Source: Oenanthe sinensis (taxonomy: Eukaryota; Streptophyta; Magnoliopsida; Apiales; Apiaceae). Taken from it: a stretch of DNA of 64,000 bases. Below are positions 48,153-60,600 of the stretch, piece by piece. The notes beneath the pieces are model-generated. The model was not told where the DNA came from. It was given only the letters and a program-made list of their open reading frames with translations, and ran no database searches. Made by a program: the position numbers and the translations under genes. Each line of letters begins with the position of its first letter. Position 1 is the first letter of the stretch. The stretch lies in NCBI GenBank assembly GCA_028671895.1, contig CM053795.1, positions 9,135,501-9,199,500 on the forward strand, read 5' to 3'.

Positions 48153-49524
48153 TAGAGCCGGCCAATCGTGCGGGTCGGCTCGGACCGCCCGAGACCGGCC
48201 CGATTTTTAGCTCGCTCGGTCCGATTTTCTTAAGTGCCGGTTCAAATTCGGCCCGAACCGCTACAGTGAATAAGCCGAATACGAATTTTAAAACTGAAAA
48301 ACCGGACCGGCCCGAACCCGTTAAAAATCGTACCGAACCGACCCCACAGCCCGGACCGGCTCGTGAACCGGACCGTGACTCGTGAACCCGCGAACCCGTG
48401 ACTCGTGAACCCGTGACTCGTTTTTTTTCTTCCATTTCTTACTTGCTTTTTGAGTTTTGACCGTTGCTTTTTATTAATATTTTAATGTATAATAAGAGGT
48501 GGTCCATGGATTGAGTATAACTTACTATACATGAATCAGACTGGCCTTGCCGCTTAAACAATTCAATATTATCAACATTGTTACCTTGTCCCCACTAAAA
48601 TATTTAAAAGTTTTCACTGTTTTAAAAAACGGGAATTGAAATTATAAGTTCGCGAAAGTGCGAAGTTACTTTATAATAATTACTCCATCTAGTCCTTTTT
48701 ACTATAAGGTATTGTATGCAATTTAAGATTTAAATAACAGGAGTTTTATTTAATATTTTTTAATAATTCTTTTTTTGTATAAAAGTATTTTAAAAATATT
48801 TTTATTTAAAATAAGAATAATTAAAAAATATTAAGTAAAACTCATTTTATTAAGATTTTGAATTACGTGCAGCGTACTATAAAAAGAACGAGATGGAGTA
48901 ATTGAATAATCAATAATTAATTGAATTGATTAATAATGGAAGCATAAAAAACCCGGGTAAAGATTTGTGTTTGTAAAAAAGATTGGGATCAAGCCGCAAA
49001 AAGACAACAAGGAAAGAAAGAAGAAGACTCAGATGACCCCTGGATGACAATGGATACTTCATCAGAATCAAGTGTCGAAGAACAATTATAAATTAATTAG
49101 TTGTAGAATTTGTTTGTTTTTTATTTAAGATTTATTTGTTTTGTAGTTTATTTTATTTTTCTAGGGAGGAGTCCTCTCGCATGATTTGTAACTTTTTTTA
49201 ATTAATAAAATTTATATGAGGTATCGTCCTCTTTTGATTTGATTAAGTACTAAATTATAAAAATGCATAGAATTATTGATTACATATTTTTGGCTTTTTA
49301 TAAAAAATTTAATTTTTCTTCCACCCAATCCGCCCCTAACCTGCCCAACCCGCCCAGCCCGCCCACCAACTCGCGTGCCGATTCAGTGTTCATTTTTCCC
49401 GGTTCAAACCCGGCCCGGCCCGACCCGATTTCGCCCCCGAGCCGAATCAGTACCTCGCATTAAGTGCCCGACCCGGTCGAGGCACAGCCCGGACCGGCCC
49501 GGACCGCCCAAGTGGCCGGCACTA
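48153..49524. mobile_element. hAT-superfamily non-autonomous transposon with 8-bp target duplication
   Basis: Termini: TAGAGCCGGCCA on the left, TGGCCGGCACTA on the right (reverse complement TAGTGCCGGCCA), the hAT TAGNG type. GTCTTGAG lies on both sides (48145-48152 and 49525-49532), the 8-bp duplication expected of hAT. Subterminal regions of about 250 bp on both sides are GC-rich and crowded with CCGGCCCG/ACCCG-type repeats, likely transposase-binding arrays. A Stowaway sits inside. Near 49004-49091 an acidic tail-like frame (DDPWMTMDTSSE, EEQL, stop) might be a relic of the transposase C-terminus. Frames through the GC-rich ends are not genes. Confidence 0.9.
48683..48898. mobile_element. 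Stowaway-type MITE nested in the hAT element
   Basis: Left CTCCATCTAGTCCTTTTTAC, right end reverse-complements to CTCCATCTCGTTCTTTTTAT; flanked by TA on both sides (48681-48682 and 48899-48900). About 216 bp, near-palindromic, no frame. It differs in sequence from the Stowaway at 33090-33328. Confidence 0.85.
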
Positions 49525-49757
49525 GTCTTGAGGACATTTATCAAGTCCCAAAAATTGCATCTATATTCATTTGAAATGATAATTCGACCTCTGTCATTTA
49601 AAATGAATTACATGTTTCTAAACACAATCTTAATCCATATCTAGAATAGGCATGTATAATTTTACGCAACACTCTCTAACCCAACACAACATATATATGG
49701 TCGAAGTATCTGTTAACTTGTTCAATTTTGTAAATACTTCCCGCCAAAATCAAGAAA

Positions 49758-51647
49758 ATGTCACACATTTCAACACGTTCTCTCCAGAAATTCATCGCAA
49801 CCCAGAAAAGCTTCTCTAAAACCCCACCAAAACTATGGCCCCAAATCAATCACACCCACCCATTAGACGATAAAGGGGTGTCCATCTTGAAATTAACCCA
49901 CCCAATTCTCCGTACATTAGATACACACAATGTATCTCTAAACAACTTCAAACAAGTCCACACCCAGCTCATAATTTCAGGCCTGTTTCAACATTCTCTT
50001 GCTTTTAGTCGTGTGGTGAAAAAGCTTTGTTCTTTGCCCTCTGGAGTTAATCTTGCTGTTGAATTGTTTAATCATTTTGATAAGCCTGATGCTTTTATAT
50101 GTAATACTATTATAAGATGTTTTGTGAATTTGAATGACCCTTCAAGGGGTTTAGCTTTTTATAATGAGAAAATGATTGGGAGATTTGTTTGGCCTAATCA
50201 TTATAGTTTTCCTATAACTGTTAAGGTTTGTGCTGAGTTGGGTTGTGTTAAACAAGGGGAAAAGGTTCATGCTAGGATTGTGAAACATGGGTTTGAGTTT
50301 GATTTGTTTGTTCGGAATGCGTTGATTCATATGTATTCTGTTTGTGGGAGGGTTTGGAGTGCAGAGAAGGTGTTTGATATGTGTTGTGAATTGGATAAGG
50401 TGAGTTGGAATTCGATGATTGATGGGTATGTGAAGAATGGGGAAGTGGGTTTGGCGCGTTGGTTGTTTGATGAGATGCCGGAGAGGGACTTGTTTAGTTG
50501 GAATTCGATGATTGCCGGGTATGTGGGAGTTGGGGATATGGAGAAGGCGAAGGAATTGTTTGATGAGATGCCGTGTAGAGATTTAGTTTCTTGGAATTGT
50601 TTGATTTATGGGTTTGCGAGGATTGGGAATGTTGTGGCTGCATTTGAGTGTTTTGATCAAATGGCAGTTAGAAATGTTGTTTCTTGGAATACTGTATTGG
50701 CTTTGCATGTCAGGGTGAAGAAATATGGTGAATGTTTGAGATTATTTGATAGGATGATGGCAGAAGGAGATGTACGTCCAAATGAAGCTTCTATTATGAG
50801 TGTCTTGACTGCATGTGCACAACTAACGGAACTTGATAGAGGGAAATGGATTCATTCTTATATTAAACGTGATGAAAATATTAAAGCTGATGTTTTACTC
50901 TCTACTGCTCTCTTAACAATGTATTCCAAATGTGGGGCAATGGATTTGGCTAAAAATGTCTTTGACGAGATGCCTGAAAAAAGTGTTGTGTCATGGAATT
51001 CGATGATCATGGGTTATGGAATGCACGGTGATGGAGAGAAAGCTCTTCAATTGTTCATGGAGATGAATAAGAGTGACCAGATGCCAAATGATGCTACATT
51101 TGTGTGCATTTTAAGTGCATGTACTCATGCAGGAATGATTTTGGAGGGTTGGTGGTACTTTGACACTATGCATAGAGTCTACAAAATTGAGCCTAAGATT
51201 GAACACTATGGATGTATGGTTGATCTCCTTGGCCGTGCGGGTTTGCTGAAGGATTCAGAGGAGGTTATCAAAAAGATGCCAATGGAGGCAGGGCCTGCTT
51301 TTTGGGGAGCTTTACTTTCAGCTTGCAGGAGTCATTCAAATGTAGAGCTTGGGGAAGTAGTAGCTAAGCGGTTGATAGATTTGGAACCAGAGGACATTGG
51401 GCCTTATGTTTTGTTATCGAATCTATATGCTGCAGAAGGAAGGTGGGATGATGTAAATAATGTGAGGAGGAGGATGGCAGAAAAGGGTTTCCAGAAAGCT
51501 GCAGGGTCAAGTGTGTTTCAGGTTGGGAATCTAGGGGGTGAATCTTTTCAAGTGAAAGGTTCCATTCATAGGAGGAGCATGGTGTATTCCATGTTAAGTG
51601 ACATGGGTACTCAAATTAAAATGTCTAGCAGAAATGTAATATGTTAA
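49758..51647 (+). CDS. Pentatricopeptide repeat protein, PLS class with E domain
   Basis: Organellar RNA-binding protein of the type that specifies C-to-U editing or other RNA processing in mitochondria or plastids. One uninterrupted frame of 629 aa, as usual for plant PPR genes. The N-terminus (MSHISTRSLQKFIATQK) is basic and hydroxylated, consistent with organelle targeting. Repeats begin near residue 70 and run to about 505, with recurring VSWNSMIDGY / FDEMPERD / VVSWNTVLALHVR units and L- and S-type variants. An E motif follows from about 508 (MPMEAGPAFWGALLSACRSH ... YVLLSNLYAAEGRWDDV ... AGSS), then a short E+-like tail. There is no DYW deaminase domain, so editing would need a partner supplying it. 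Target RNA cannot be read from sequence alone. Confidence 0.95.
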   Translation: MSHISTRSLQKFIATQKSFSKTPPKLWPQINHTHPLDDKGVSILKLTHPILRTLDTHNVSLNNFKQVHTQLIISGLFQHSLAFSRVVKKLCSLPSGVNLAVELFNHFDKPDAFICNTIIRCFVNLNDPSRGLAFYNEKMIGRFVWPNHYSFPITVKVCAELGCVKQGEKVHARIVKHGFEFDLFVRNALIHMYSVCGRVWSAEKVFDMCCELDKVSWNSMIDGYVKNGEVGLARWLFDEMPERDLFSWNSMIAGYVGVGDMEKAKELFDEMPCRDLVSWNCLIYGFARIGNVVAAFECFDQMAVRNVVSWNTVLALHVRVKKYGECLRLFDRMMAEGDVRPNEASIMSVLTACAQLTELDRGKWIHSYIKRDENIKADVLLSTALLTMYSKCGAMDLAKNVFDEMPEKSVVSWNSMIMGYGMHGDGEKALQLFMEMNKSDQMPNDATFVCILSACTHAGMILEGWWYFDTMHRVYKIEPKIEHYGCMVDLLGRAGLLKDSEEVIKKMPMEAGPAFWGALLSACRSHSNVELGEVVAKRLIDLEPEDIGPYVLLSNLYAAEGRWDDVNNVRRRMAEKGFQKAAGSSVFQVGNLGGESFQVKGSIHRRSMVYSMLSDMGTQIKMSSRNVIC

Positions 51648-53006
51648 AGATACCAGTTATACGAGCAATGATCATGATATTTGAGTTTCATTAGCTAGCT
51701 GCTCTAGGAAGTGTCTGGAGCATGGCTTGGGGTATGGACCTTGGCTTTACCTCCTAATTTGTGCACAAAACTCAAGAGATGTAAGCTTAAGCAGAACAGC
51801 AAATTAGGTGGCTGTGCGCTAGATGGAGATATGATAAGTGGCTGTTGATACCTTCCACTTAGGCTATAAAATTCTAGAGAACAAACTCTGATATCCTTAT
51901 CTGTGAAGTGCAAGGAAAAACTATCTAGTAGATTCATACAAAGTACTGCAACAATGCAACTTCTAACCCTATTATGACAAATTGAGTCAAGGTTTTTTGA
52001 GCTGTTGGTAAACACTGTTAAATAGAGTGGTCTTGCCGTAGTGTTCTCTTTCCTGTTCTTAATCTGCTGATGTCAAAGATTTTGTAATTGTTGATAAGAA
52101 AATTTATGAAGATTCAGAAGAAAGACGCGGGCTATCAGCAACTTTGTACGAAGATTTGGCAGAATAAACAAGCGGTGGAAGAATATGACATAGACTGGCA
52201 TTGCAAGGCAAGTCCAATGAACCTCACTAGTCATGAAAGAACCTTTATAGTTGAATTTGTAGCCTCCTACATCTGCCCATTTTTTCATCATTGACAGTAC
52301 AAGCTATTACTAATATTAATACTTCCATTTCGATATTTTTATAAGATTATCTATGCAGTTTTGTTGTTGTGAGATTGTAATCGATGTATTGCAAAACAGG
52401 AATAGTTTACTATCAGGAGATGCTGCTAAACAATCTCGCTGGTTAAAAAGAGCTTGACAATTTTTTGCCCTTTTTTGCTAAAAATGTTTTTAAACAATCT
52501 AAATACAAGAAAAATGGGAGAAACTGAAGTGAAACACTGAAGAGATGGAATCTGCCAGGTGGCAGGAGTCTTTGGCTGCAAATGTACTAGTAGTAATATT
52601 TTAGTCAAGACACGTGCGTATATACGTATCTACCTAACTATTACGAGTTGTACTAAATGAAAACAATTTGGTAAGCGACAATTGTGTGGAAAGCAGGTCG
52701 GTTACCTGGCATTCATTTGCAAGAATAAAATAAATTATACTTGTACACTTCAACTAAATAATTTAATTAATATGATAATAATCAAAAATAAAGAAGTGGA
52801 TTATCAATTTCCAGGTCTAAAAGCACAAAATTCCAATAAAGGAAAAAAAAATAACACATTGAATAGAGGAGAATTTTAAATCATAACGATTCTGTAATTT
52901 TCGATATCTATGCAATAAAAATAAAACATGTTCTGAAAAATTAATTAAGTCACGCATCAAAATATCACATCATTTTGTTAAAATATAGCGCTTTTATTAG
53001 GGTGTT
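51648..53006. other. Intergenic, no gene seen
   Basis: Begins with the PPR 3' UTR. Short frames at 51704-52015 and 52073-52294 have no family features. Remainder AT-rich. Confidence 0.5.
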
Positions 53007-53399
53007 GGCCCTATATATTACAATTTGGGGAGAAAATGTCCTAAATGGCACACCCCGAAAAAATGGCCCTAAATAGCAGCACTCCAAAACGCTACATCGT
53101 GTAGAGTTTTGAAAAAAAAAAATTCTCCCCAAACGCTACTTTAAGTAGCGTTTTTTAGCCCAAAACCCAAGATAAAGTAGCGTTTTTTCCAAAAAAATTA
53201 AAAAAAATACAAAACGCTACACGAAGTAGCGTTTTTCCCCGAAAAAATTAAAAAAAAGTGCAAAACGCTACACGAAGCAGCGTTTTCACTTTTTTTCCAG
53301 CACGCGGCACTATGTAGCGTTTTGGAGTGCTATTTAGGGCCATTATTACGAGTTGTGCCATTTGGGGCATTTCCACCTCAAATTATGACATACAGGGCC
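53007..53399. mobile_element. Short inverted-repeat element carrying nine AAACGCTAC-type motifs
   Basis: Left end GGCCCTATATATTACAATTT, right end reverse-complements to GGCCCTGTATGTCATAATTT. Inverted similarity continues for about 100 bp through TGGCCCTAAATAGCA and ACTCCAAAACGCTACAT. Between the ends AAACGCTAC or its complement GTAGCGTTT occurs at 53087, 53131, 53145, 53177, 53212, 53226, 53263 and 53314, plus a variant near 53278. Several are paired head to head. No clear target duplication and no frame. Superfamily unknown. Confidence 0.75.
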
Positions 53400-53594
53400 T
53401 TTTCTCCTTTTATTATTACCGAATTAGCAATGTCTATAATAAACAATAATAATGTCATTTTATATTACAACAAAAAAAGAATTGCGTATATACTCTGTCA
53501 TAAAAAATAAAATAGTATATAAATGCGAATATTATGTATTCGTTTGTATATAAAGGAACCCATTGCCTGTTCTTGAATTGCATCTCTGATCATC

Positions 53595-55811
53595 ATGACA
53601 GTTTCTTCCGGTGAAAACTCAGTTGACAGGTGATCATATTTCAACCCCATTCATTACATATATGTTCATTATTTGTATGTATTCTTGATGGGCGATGGCT
53701 TTCTTTGTGTTGTTATCTTTTGATGTTTGATGATTTATTGACTTTTTAGATCCAATCTTGTGTTCATTTACGCTTTTAAGATGCCTGTTTTTCTTGATAG
53801 TGAGTGTTATTTACTTGGTTTCTTAAAATAAAGTATGCCCACAAGAAAAAATGTTAACTTTCTTGTTGATTGTCTCCAAAAAGAAACTTTTGCAATGTGT
53901 TGATGTAGATTTCTTGATCATGTTCATTTATCTGTGTGAGTGTCATGACTTGAGTATATATTTTGGAACAGTTAGGCCCAGTTCACCAGTTCTTGTTTCA
54001 GTTATATATTTTTTGTACTACATGTGTTATGTTTCTGTTTTTCTGTATGTTTTACTTGTTGAGGTTTCAGATATCTATGAAAGGCTGAAACCTCTTGTCG
54101 CGTGTAAGATTTATGCTCATCTCGTGTATATTCTTTCACCAGTTTTAACTCCTAAGCGTACTTGATCACTTTTTTCCCTACAGTTGTCTTATATGATACA
54201 TTGTAATTGGTTCACCTTCCAAATTTTGCTTAGAATTTAGTTTGACTTTTAAGAGCTAATTAACAAGAGTATGTAGAATAAACCATAGATCTCGTCAAAT
54301 CAAATTAAATTAAGTAAAGTTGTTAATTAATAGAATTCTTTTTTCTGATATACTAAGTTGAAGTTGTAAAGAGAATGCAAGTTGGTTTGCACTGTTATAT
54401 CGTAAGTTTTTACTGTGCTTATGTGTCTATATTGTAGGATTTCTCAAATTATCTTACTAAATTTGTATCTTATTTCTGTTAACTTTTCAATGTTCTACAT
54501 CTACTTTGAGATGAGTTTGTCTATAAATTTATATTGGTGTAATAGTGCAATTCTTGTTTCATTTCTTACACCGTACATGGGAATTATTTCTTCCTGATAC
54601 AATTTTTATCAAAATCATTTGTTGATGAAAAATGTGTCGCAAGGAATTCTGACTGAAGTTTTGAATTTGTAAGGTAGAAAACTGATTTCTTTGTTTTAAA
54701 CAGCACATCTCTCTCAAGATTAGCTCCAATCGAAGCAGTACTGTTTGACATTGATGGAACCCTATGCGATTCAGATCCCCTCCACTTCTATGCTTTCCAG
54801 GAAATGTTTTCAAAAGTAGGTTTGCTCTTTCTTGCCTATTTAATTCTTTTGGATAATGTTACCTACCAACTACTAAGTCCCGGAATATTCACCGTACAAA
54901 TTATGCTTCACAGAACACAAAATATGATAAGAAGGCAGCTTTGTTTTGTATTTATGTGGGTGTGCGTTGCACATTTGCCACAAGAAATATCACCTTGAAT
55001 TAGATTGTTGGGAGCCTAACACTTATAGGTCAACTGCAGATAGGTTTCAATGATGGGGTACCTATCACGGAGGAGTTTTTTATTCAGAATATCGCTGGAA
55101 AGCATAATGAAGATATCGCTACTTTCCTGTTTCCTGATGATCATTCAAGGGGTGTACAATTTATGGAGGATAAAGAAGCAGTGTTTAGGAGGTGAATATC
55201 CTCATCATTTTGTTTGTTAAACACTTAAACTTATTGAAAGTATCACCAGATAATTCTATAATTGAATAATACAGAATGGCCAAGGAACAAATTAAGCCTA
55301 TAAATGGGCTTGACAAATTGAGAAAATGGATCGAAGACCGCGGTTTGAGACGAGCTGCTGTTACTAATGCTCCTAGACTAAATGCTGATATGATGGTCTC
55401 TCTTCTTGGCTTATCAGATTTCTTTGAGTTCGTTATTATCGGGAATGATTGTGATCGTGCCAAACCTTTCCCCGATCCCTACTTAAAGGCACTCGAACTA
55501 CTCAAGGTGTCGAAAGATCACACATTTATCTGTGAGGTTTGACTTCTTGTTCAACTTGCTTTTCAAATTTGGTTTAGTGAATTTTCAAACAAATCATATT
55601 CTGCTTGTTTCTCCAGGATTCTGTTTCAGGAATAACAGCTGGGGTTGCTGCTGGAATGCCTGTTGTTGGTTTGACGACCAGAAATCCTGAAGACTTGTTG
55701 AAGACAGCAAAACCAACCCTACTTATTAAGGATTATGCAGATCCAAAATTGTGGGCTGCTTTGGAAGAGATTGATAGAAAGACAGGTGCACCAGGAACAG
55801 GTTCAGCCTAA
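53595..55811 (+). CDS. SGPP: HAD-superfamily sugar-phosphate phosphatase (SGPP-like)
   Basis: Homologue of Arabidopsis SGPP (At2g38740), a cytosolic phosphatase with broad activity on sugar phosphates. Five exons: 53595-53629, 54704-54815, 55040-55191, 55275-55536, 55617-55811, joining in frame to 251 aa, close to the Arabidopsis length. HAD motif I is DIDGTLCDSD (27-36; nucleophile Asp27, acid/base Asp29). A cap domain follows (about 50-105). Motif II Thr130 lies in VTNAPR; motif III Lys163 lies in RAKPFPDPY; motif IV is ED (187-188) in CEDSVSGITAG, with the intron between the two residues. All catalytic residues are present. The start was chosen because the short first exon gives an ATG and a clean GT donor in phase with exon 2; it is the least certain part. 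A 30-bp tandem repeat lies in the probable 3' UTR. Confidence 0.92.
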
Positions 55812-55913
55812 AATATTCAAAATAGTTGCTAGCAACACAGTAAAAGGAAAGAAAAACAGTACAAGAAGCTAGTTGCAAAGCAATATGTTTTTTTTAATAA
55901 TCATGCTTTGGTC

Positions 55914-55982
55914 ATTGATGGCATCTTATTGAATTTTATGCACATTGATGGCTTCTTATTGAATTTTATGCACATTGATGGC
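55914..55982. repeat. 30-bp tandem repeat, 2.3 copies
   Basis: ATTGATGGCATCTTATTGAA is repeated at a 30-base interval, with one base difference (GGCA against GGCT), probably in the 3' UTR of the HAD phosphatase gene. Confidence 0.85.
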
Positions 55983-56647
55983 TCATTCCTTGGACATCAT
56001 GCCTCTTTATCTTCTGTAATATGTCCTCATAGGAAAGGAATTTCATAATCATTAATAAATTGTTACTGCTTATCACTTATCAGTGAATGTTCTATGAAAA
56101 AAATATATATGCTGACAACCATGAGATGCATCTCGCTCCTGGACAAGTAATATTGTAAGTTGATTTTGTGTTTCTGCGGTGTGACCTTTGATTATATCGA
56201 TAAATAATTATCTCAACTTCATAATGCTTTTTATTAGTCCCGATTACCACATATATATAACATTTTTCCTCTATTAAATAAAAATCTCAATCAATTGGTT
56301 ATTTTGTCCAGAAACTATTAATTGAAAGAGGTTGTGTTTATCTGATCTTTTGGTCTATTATACACTGTGCCATTTTAAGTTTGTGAGGATTTTAAGTTTT
56401 TAACATTGATTCACAGAGTAGTACTATACTCCTTTTGGTTGGAAGGGAAGGTAGGAGGTAGGAGGTAGGAACAAAATGGAAATTATAAATAAGACTAAAG
56501 GTGGAATAGAATTATGTAAGTGGACAGAGCAGATAATGAGAGTGCATCAGTTTTCTTTGATATGGACGAGGAGGGTAGAAGGTTGTAAGTAGGAATAAGC
56601 ATTGATCCCTATATTATTGATTTTTGACAGGTGAGACCGAGAAATAA

Positions 56648-56808
56648 TGAAATTATGCATATTAGTTCCAGAATAATATAAATTTGATGCCATTCAGCCA
56701 TTCTGATATAATCTCATTCATTGGAATAAATGAAATTATGCATATTAATTCCAGAAGAATATAAAGCTGATGCCATTCTGATATAATCTCATTCATTACG
56801 CAACTGGT
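56648..56808. repeat. 83-bp tandem duplication, diverged
   Basis: TGAAATTATGCATATTA recurs at an 83-base offset (56648 and 56731), with GATGCCATTC and CTGATATAATCTCATTCATT following in both copies. Small indels separate the copies. Confidence 0.8.
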
Positions 56809-57683
56809 GTGATATGCCATACTGTCTTCAGTCTTCACTCTTCAGTACACTTATAACTTAAATACATTTCTAACATTAAGTTGAGGATTTGCAAGTACAA
56901 TTGTTTGGTACAGGATGAAGAACCTACGTGCTCATTACTTGTGATCTGAGAACAAGCATACTCCAGTTAACTTGGATTCATTCTCGTATAATTCATTGAA
57001 GACTAGATGTACAATGCGGTTTGTGATTTTTTATTTTTAGATCTGGAACCTTGATGAACCTTATTTGCAATTTGTGAAGGATTAGCTACAGAAAACTGAA
57101 AACCATCTTGATAAATAAATAAATTTGAAGGTAGCATTAGCATAAAGATGGCACTACAAAATGTTTTCATTTTGAACGTTTAAAGCTGACCTAAGATACA
57201 TCATGATACATACTACTTTCTTTAAGCGAGTACGTTTAAAGTGTTGAAAAGATGCGAAAATACCCTCATCAGTAAACCCGATATATCCATATACCGTACT
57301 TCCATCCAAATGGATAGGATGGACATGCAATATCTACTTACTTCCGAGTGAGGGACTTACCTTGTAAATTTTGGTTTGGTTTATCTTCAGAATGACAGCC
57401 AGGCCCTAGATTGTGTGATAACTTAATATATGGTTTTTGACAAAGACTGAATATCCATGTGAATATCGAGGCCAATAAGCAATAGTAAACAATGTGCAAT
57501 CTATTATCCAATCAAAACTTGTAAATTTCCGGAACACTACACATAATAGAACTGCCTCTATCAAATATAGAATGTAAATAAAATTGAAAGCCAAACAGAA
57601 GAGTTAATACTCAGTCATTTGACCTTGACAATCATAACTGACAACAAAAGCTGCAGAAGTAAGCTTTACAGAGAGTATACATC

Positions 57684-60600
57684 TCATCTTGCCCACAATA
57701 CTGAATCAATTTCATTCCTTGCAGATTTATATAACTCCAGTCTCCTTGCACAACGCTGCCTTCTCTCCATCAATACCGGATCCTCATCAAGTAATCGTGC
57801 AAACTCCGGGGTCTAAAGCAAATATAAAGACAAATAATAGACAGATATATAAGTGGACACTTGAGTGTGAAGCTGTGCCAAATTACTAAATTAGCATGAT
57901 AACATAGATATAACTTCATCTCTTACCTTTATTTATGTGTTTGAATGCCTTTTTTTTCATCTTATTTTTCTGTATTAGTATTATTTATTTGGGCTTGGAG
58001 GTATTTGTTTTAAGCAAAGACCAATAAGGAGATGGATACCTCGTATTTCCCCACTTTTGTGTAGAAGTGATCAAGTAAAGCTTGTTTGGCTTGACGAACT
58101 TGGCAATGAACAACCGCTTTTGGAATTGTCCTCCTAAAACTATCAGACACCTGGCTAATATAAGAGGATACATTCGTACTTATTGCCTTAAAGTGGTCCT
58201 CTGTGTATCTATCCACAGTAGCAGCAGTTGGATTTCCCATTCTTTCCCCTTCCTGAGGAAGTCTACGGAAGAAATCTACAGTCAAATAACTAGATTCCAT
58301 GTCCACGAGGAACAAGACATACTTTTTACTTGCATCACGGAACCTCTCCAGTGCTGCAATGGCAGCTGCCGCTAAGTCTGCTTGAAGAGTTGGGAAGCGC
58401 TTCAACTCCTGCACCAAGAACACATTTATGATATACCCTTCTTATAGTTATTTACCCATGCTGTGAAGTTGGAAACAAACCTTAGTTTCTACGACGGATT
58501 TCCTTACAAGTTCCTTGAGAATGAAGTGAACCTGTTACAGTATAACGAGATACTAAAATTAAATTAACATGTCAGATGCAGAGGATTCTGCTCTCTCAAC
58601 ATTTAAAAGCATTCCAGAAAAGCACACGATACCAGACATATAAAGACAAACTGATGACAATTTATGAAAAAGTTTGTATCAATATATAACATTATCTTAC
58701 CGAGTCCAACATACGGGTGACCATACCTTTTCCAAAATGAAGAAGCTACGCCCCATATTTGATTGAAAAACAAATGCAAAAAAAGAAAGAAAAAGACATA
58801 TCCAATATCTAATCGGACAACTGTTAACCCAAGCTAAAGGCGGTCATCTTAAAAATTGAGCATGCAAATTTAGAAAGTGTGCTCCTGTGACTAGCAGTCC
58901 TAACAAAGTATCATCTCTGGGGTTTCAGAAGACAAATGCAGAACCAAGTAAAATATAAGTATGGGAATGCATCCTTGCAACAATGAATTCAATGCTAAAA
59001 ACACACTTACTGCATCTACTGAAGCTTCAGCTGGGCCTCTGAAAAAATTGAGAGCGCCTTCAATAAGGCGTCTATAACCTTGTTCAGGCGCAATCAAATG
59101 GGGTTGGTACCCATCTGCCTCACAAACCACTTTCTTTACGTTCTGCAGTGAGAGATGACGGTCTAGTGGAAGCTTCTTGAGAGCAGATGGAAGCTGGTAA
59201 TCAAAAATTTCATAGATCCGGTCTCCTCCTGGTCGCCTAATCATGTGAATAGCAATTATTAAGAGATTACTTTTATAGGAACCTTGAACAGTCTGGATCC
59301 AGGAGGCACTTGATTAAGCTATGATAACAGTTTTAGTGGTAATGACCAGCTTCAAACAGTATTAGCACTAAAAAAGGAACACATGCAGCACATAAAGGGG
59401 GTGGAGAGAGAGAGGGAACAATTACCCTCCATCAAGGTGCTCGTGGAATATTCTGTCAAATGCACGGCAGAGCTCCAGGATGGTGTATAACTGGGCCTAT
59501 CAATACGATAAATCCTGTAAAAAATTGAACTTGAACTTAAACATGTATTAGAAATGTTTAACACTTTCTTACCCCAGCATCTATAGAAGTAGGTCTACCG
59601 AGATGATCCAACTCTGTCTCAAGATCCTCAATTCTTTTGCTTATCATGGACATAATACCTGGTATGCGAGCCTTAATAACGGTCTCTAATTGCTGAAACA
59701 AATTGAGGCAAATGTAACTAAGCATCCTAATGTGATAATTGAATTTATAAGAGGTATCATGGTTTATGATGAGGATACAGTACCTTTGAAAGAAGTTTTG
59801 CGAGATACTCTGACCCCAATCTGCTATGTATGTGCCCGTAATCAGGGCTGGTGGCAAAAAATTCACGCTCACTACGGCGTGCAGCATTTACATTAACATT
59901 TCTGTTGATATCAGCCTGCGAGCGGTTGACAACTCCAACCCAAGGGTGTTGTAATCGGTATGATCTTCCTTCGAGAACCTTTAATATAACATAAATCAAT
60001 GGTTAAAAAAATAACAGGCTTCATATATGTTGTCCACTGTATGGTCTTCTATTAGAGGGTGAATTTCACAGGACATGCAATGTGAAATATGTTCAGCTAA
60101 GAACACTAGTTTTGACAATCGTTGGCACATTTAAAATTAATATATTAAGCTTGATTGTTAATTGATGAAACGAACTATACTGATTTATGTAATGCATAAG
60201 GCTACTGATTATGTACCTAAAGCCATCAGACTAGATAGTGTTTCCAAAAGTGAACGGAGGGGAACTATATATATTCATAAAAATAATAAAGGCCTTCAAC
60301 TTCGTGTTTACAAGGTTCAAATATAACAAAGAAAATTTGATTGCTTTGCTTAGTAGCATGTCTGTGTAGTGTCCGTCACTGTAATTTATCCCGTATGAAT
60401 CTTACAGACGGAAAAAACTTACATCCAGTGCATTTGTTCCTTTATCCATCAAATCAAGCTTTGTCAACACACCAAATGTCCTTTCACCTAATGAAGGTAA
60501 GCAAAATAATGTAATAACTTGCAAGATTTAGTTAATTAATATGATCTACCTGGAGATTTAAGAGAACTAAATGGGTGGAGATGAAAAAATACCTTTAGGA

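Larger units (their letters stand above)
55812..57683. other. Convergent intergenic region between SGPP-like and DRP1-like genes
   Basis: Holds the 3' UTRs of two converging genes and two local tandem repeats. No further gene seen. Confidence 0.5.

Noticed and set aside
48118..48435. A 105-codon Gly/Arg/Ser-rich minus-strand frame and related frames at 49263-49644
   Set aside because: They fall in the GC-rich subterminal repeats of the hAT element; the composition comes from the repeats.
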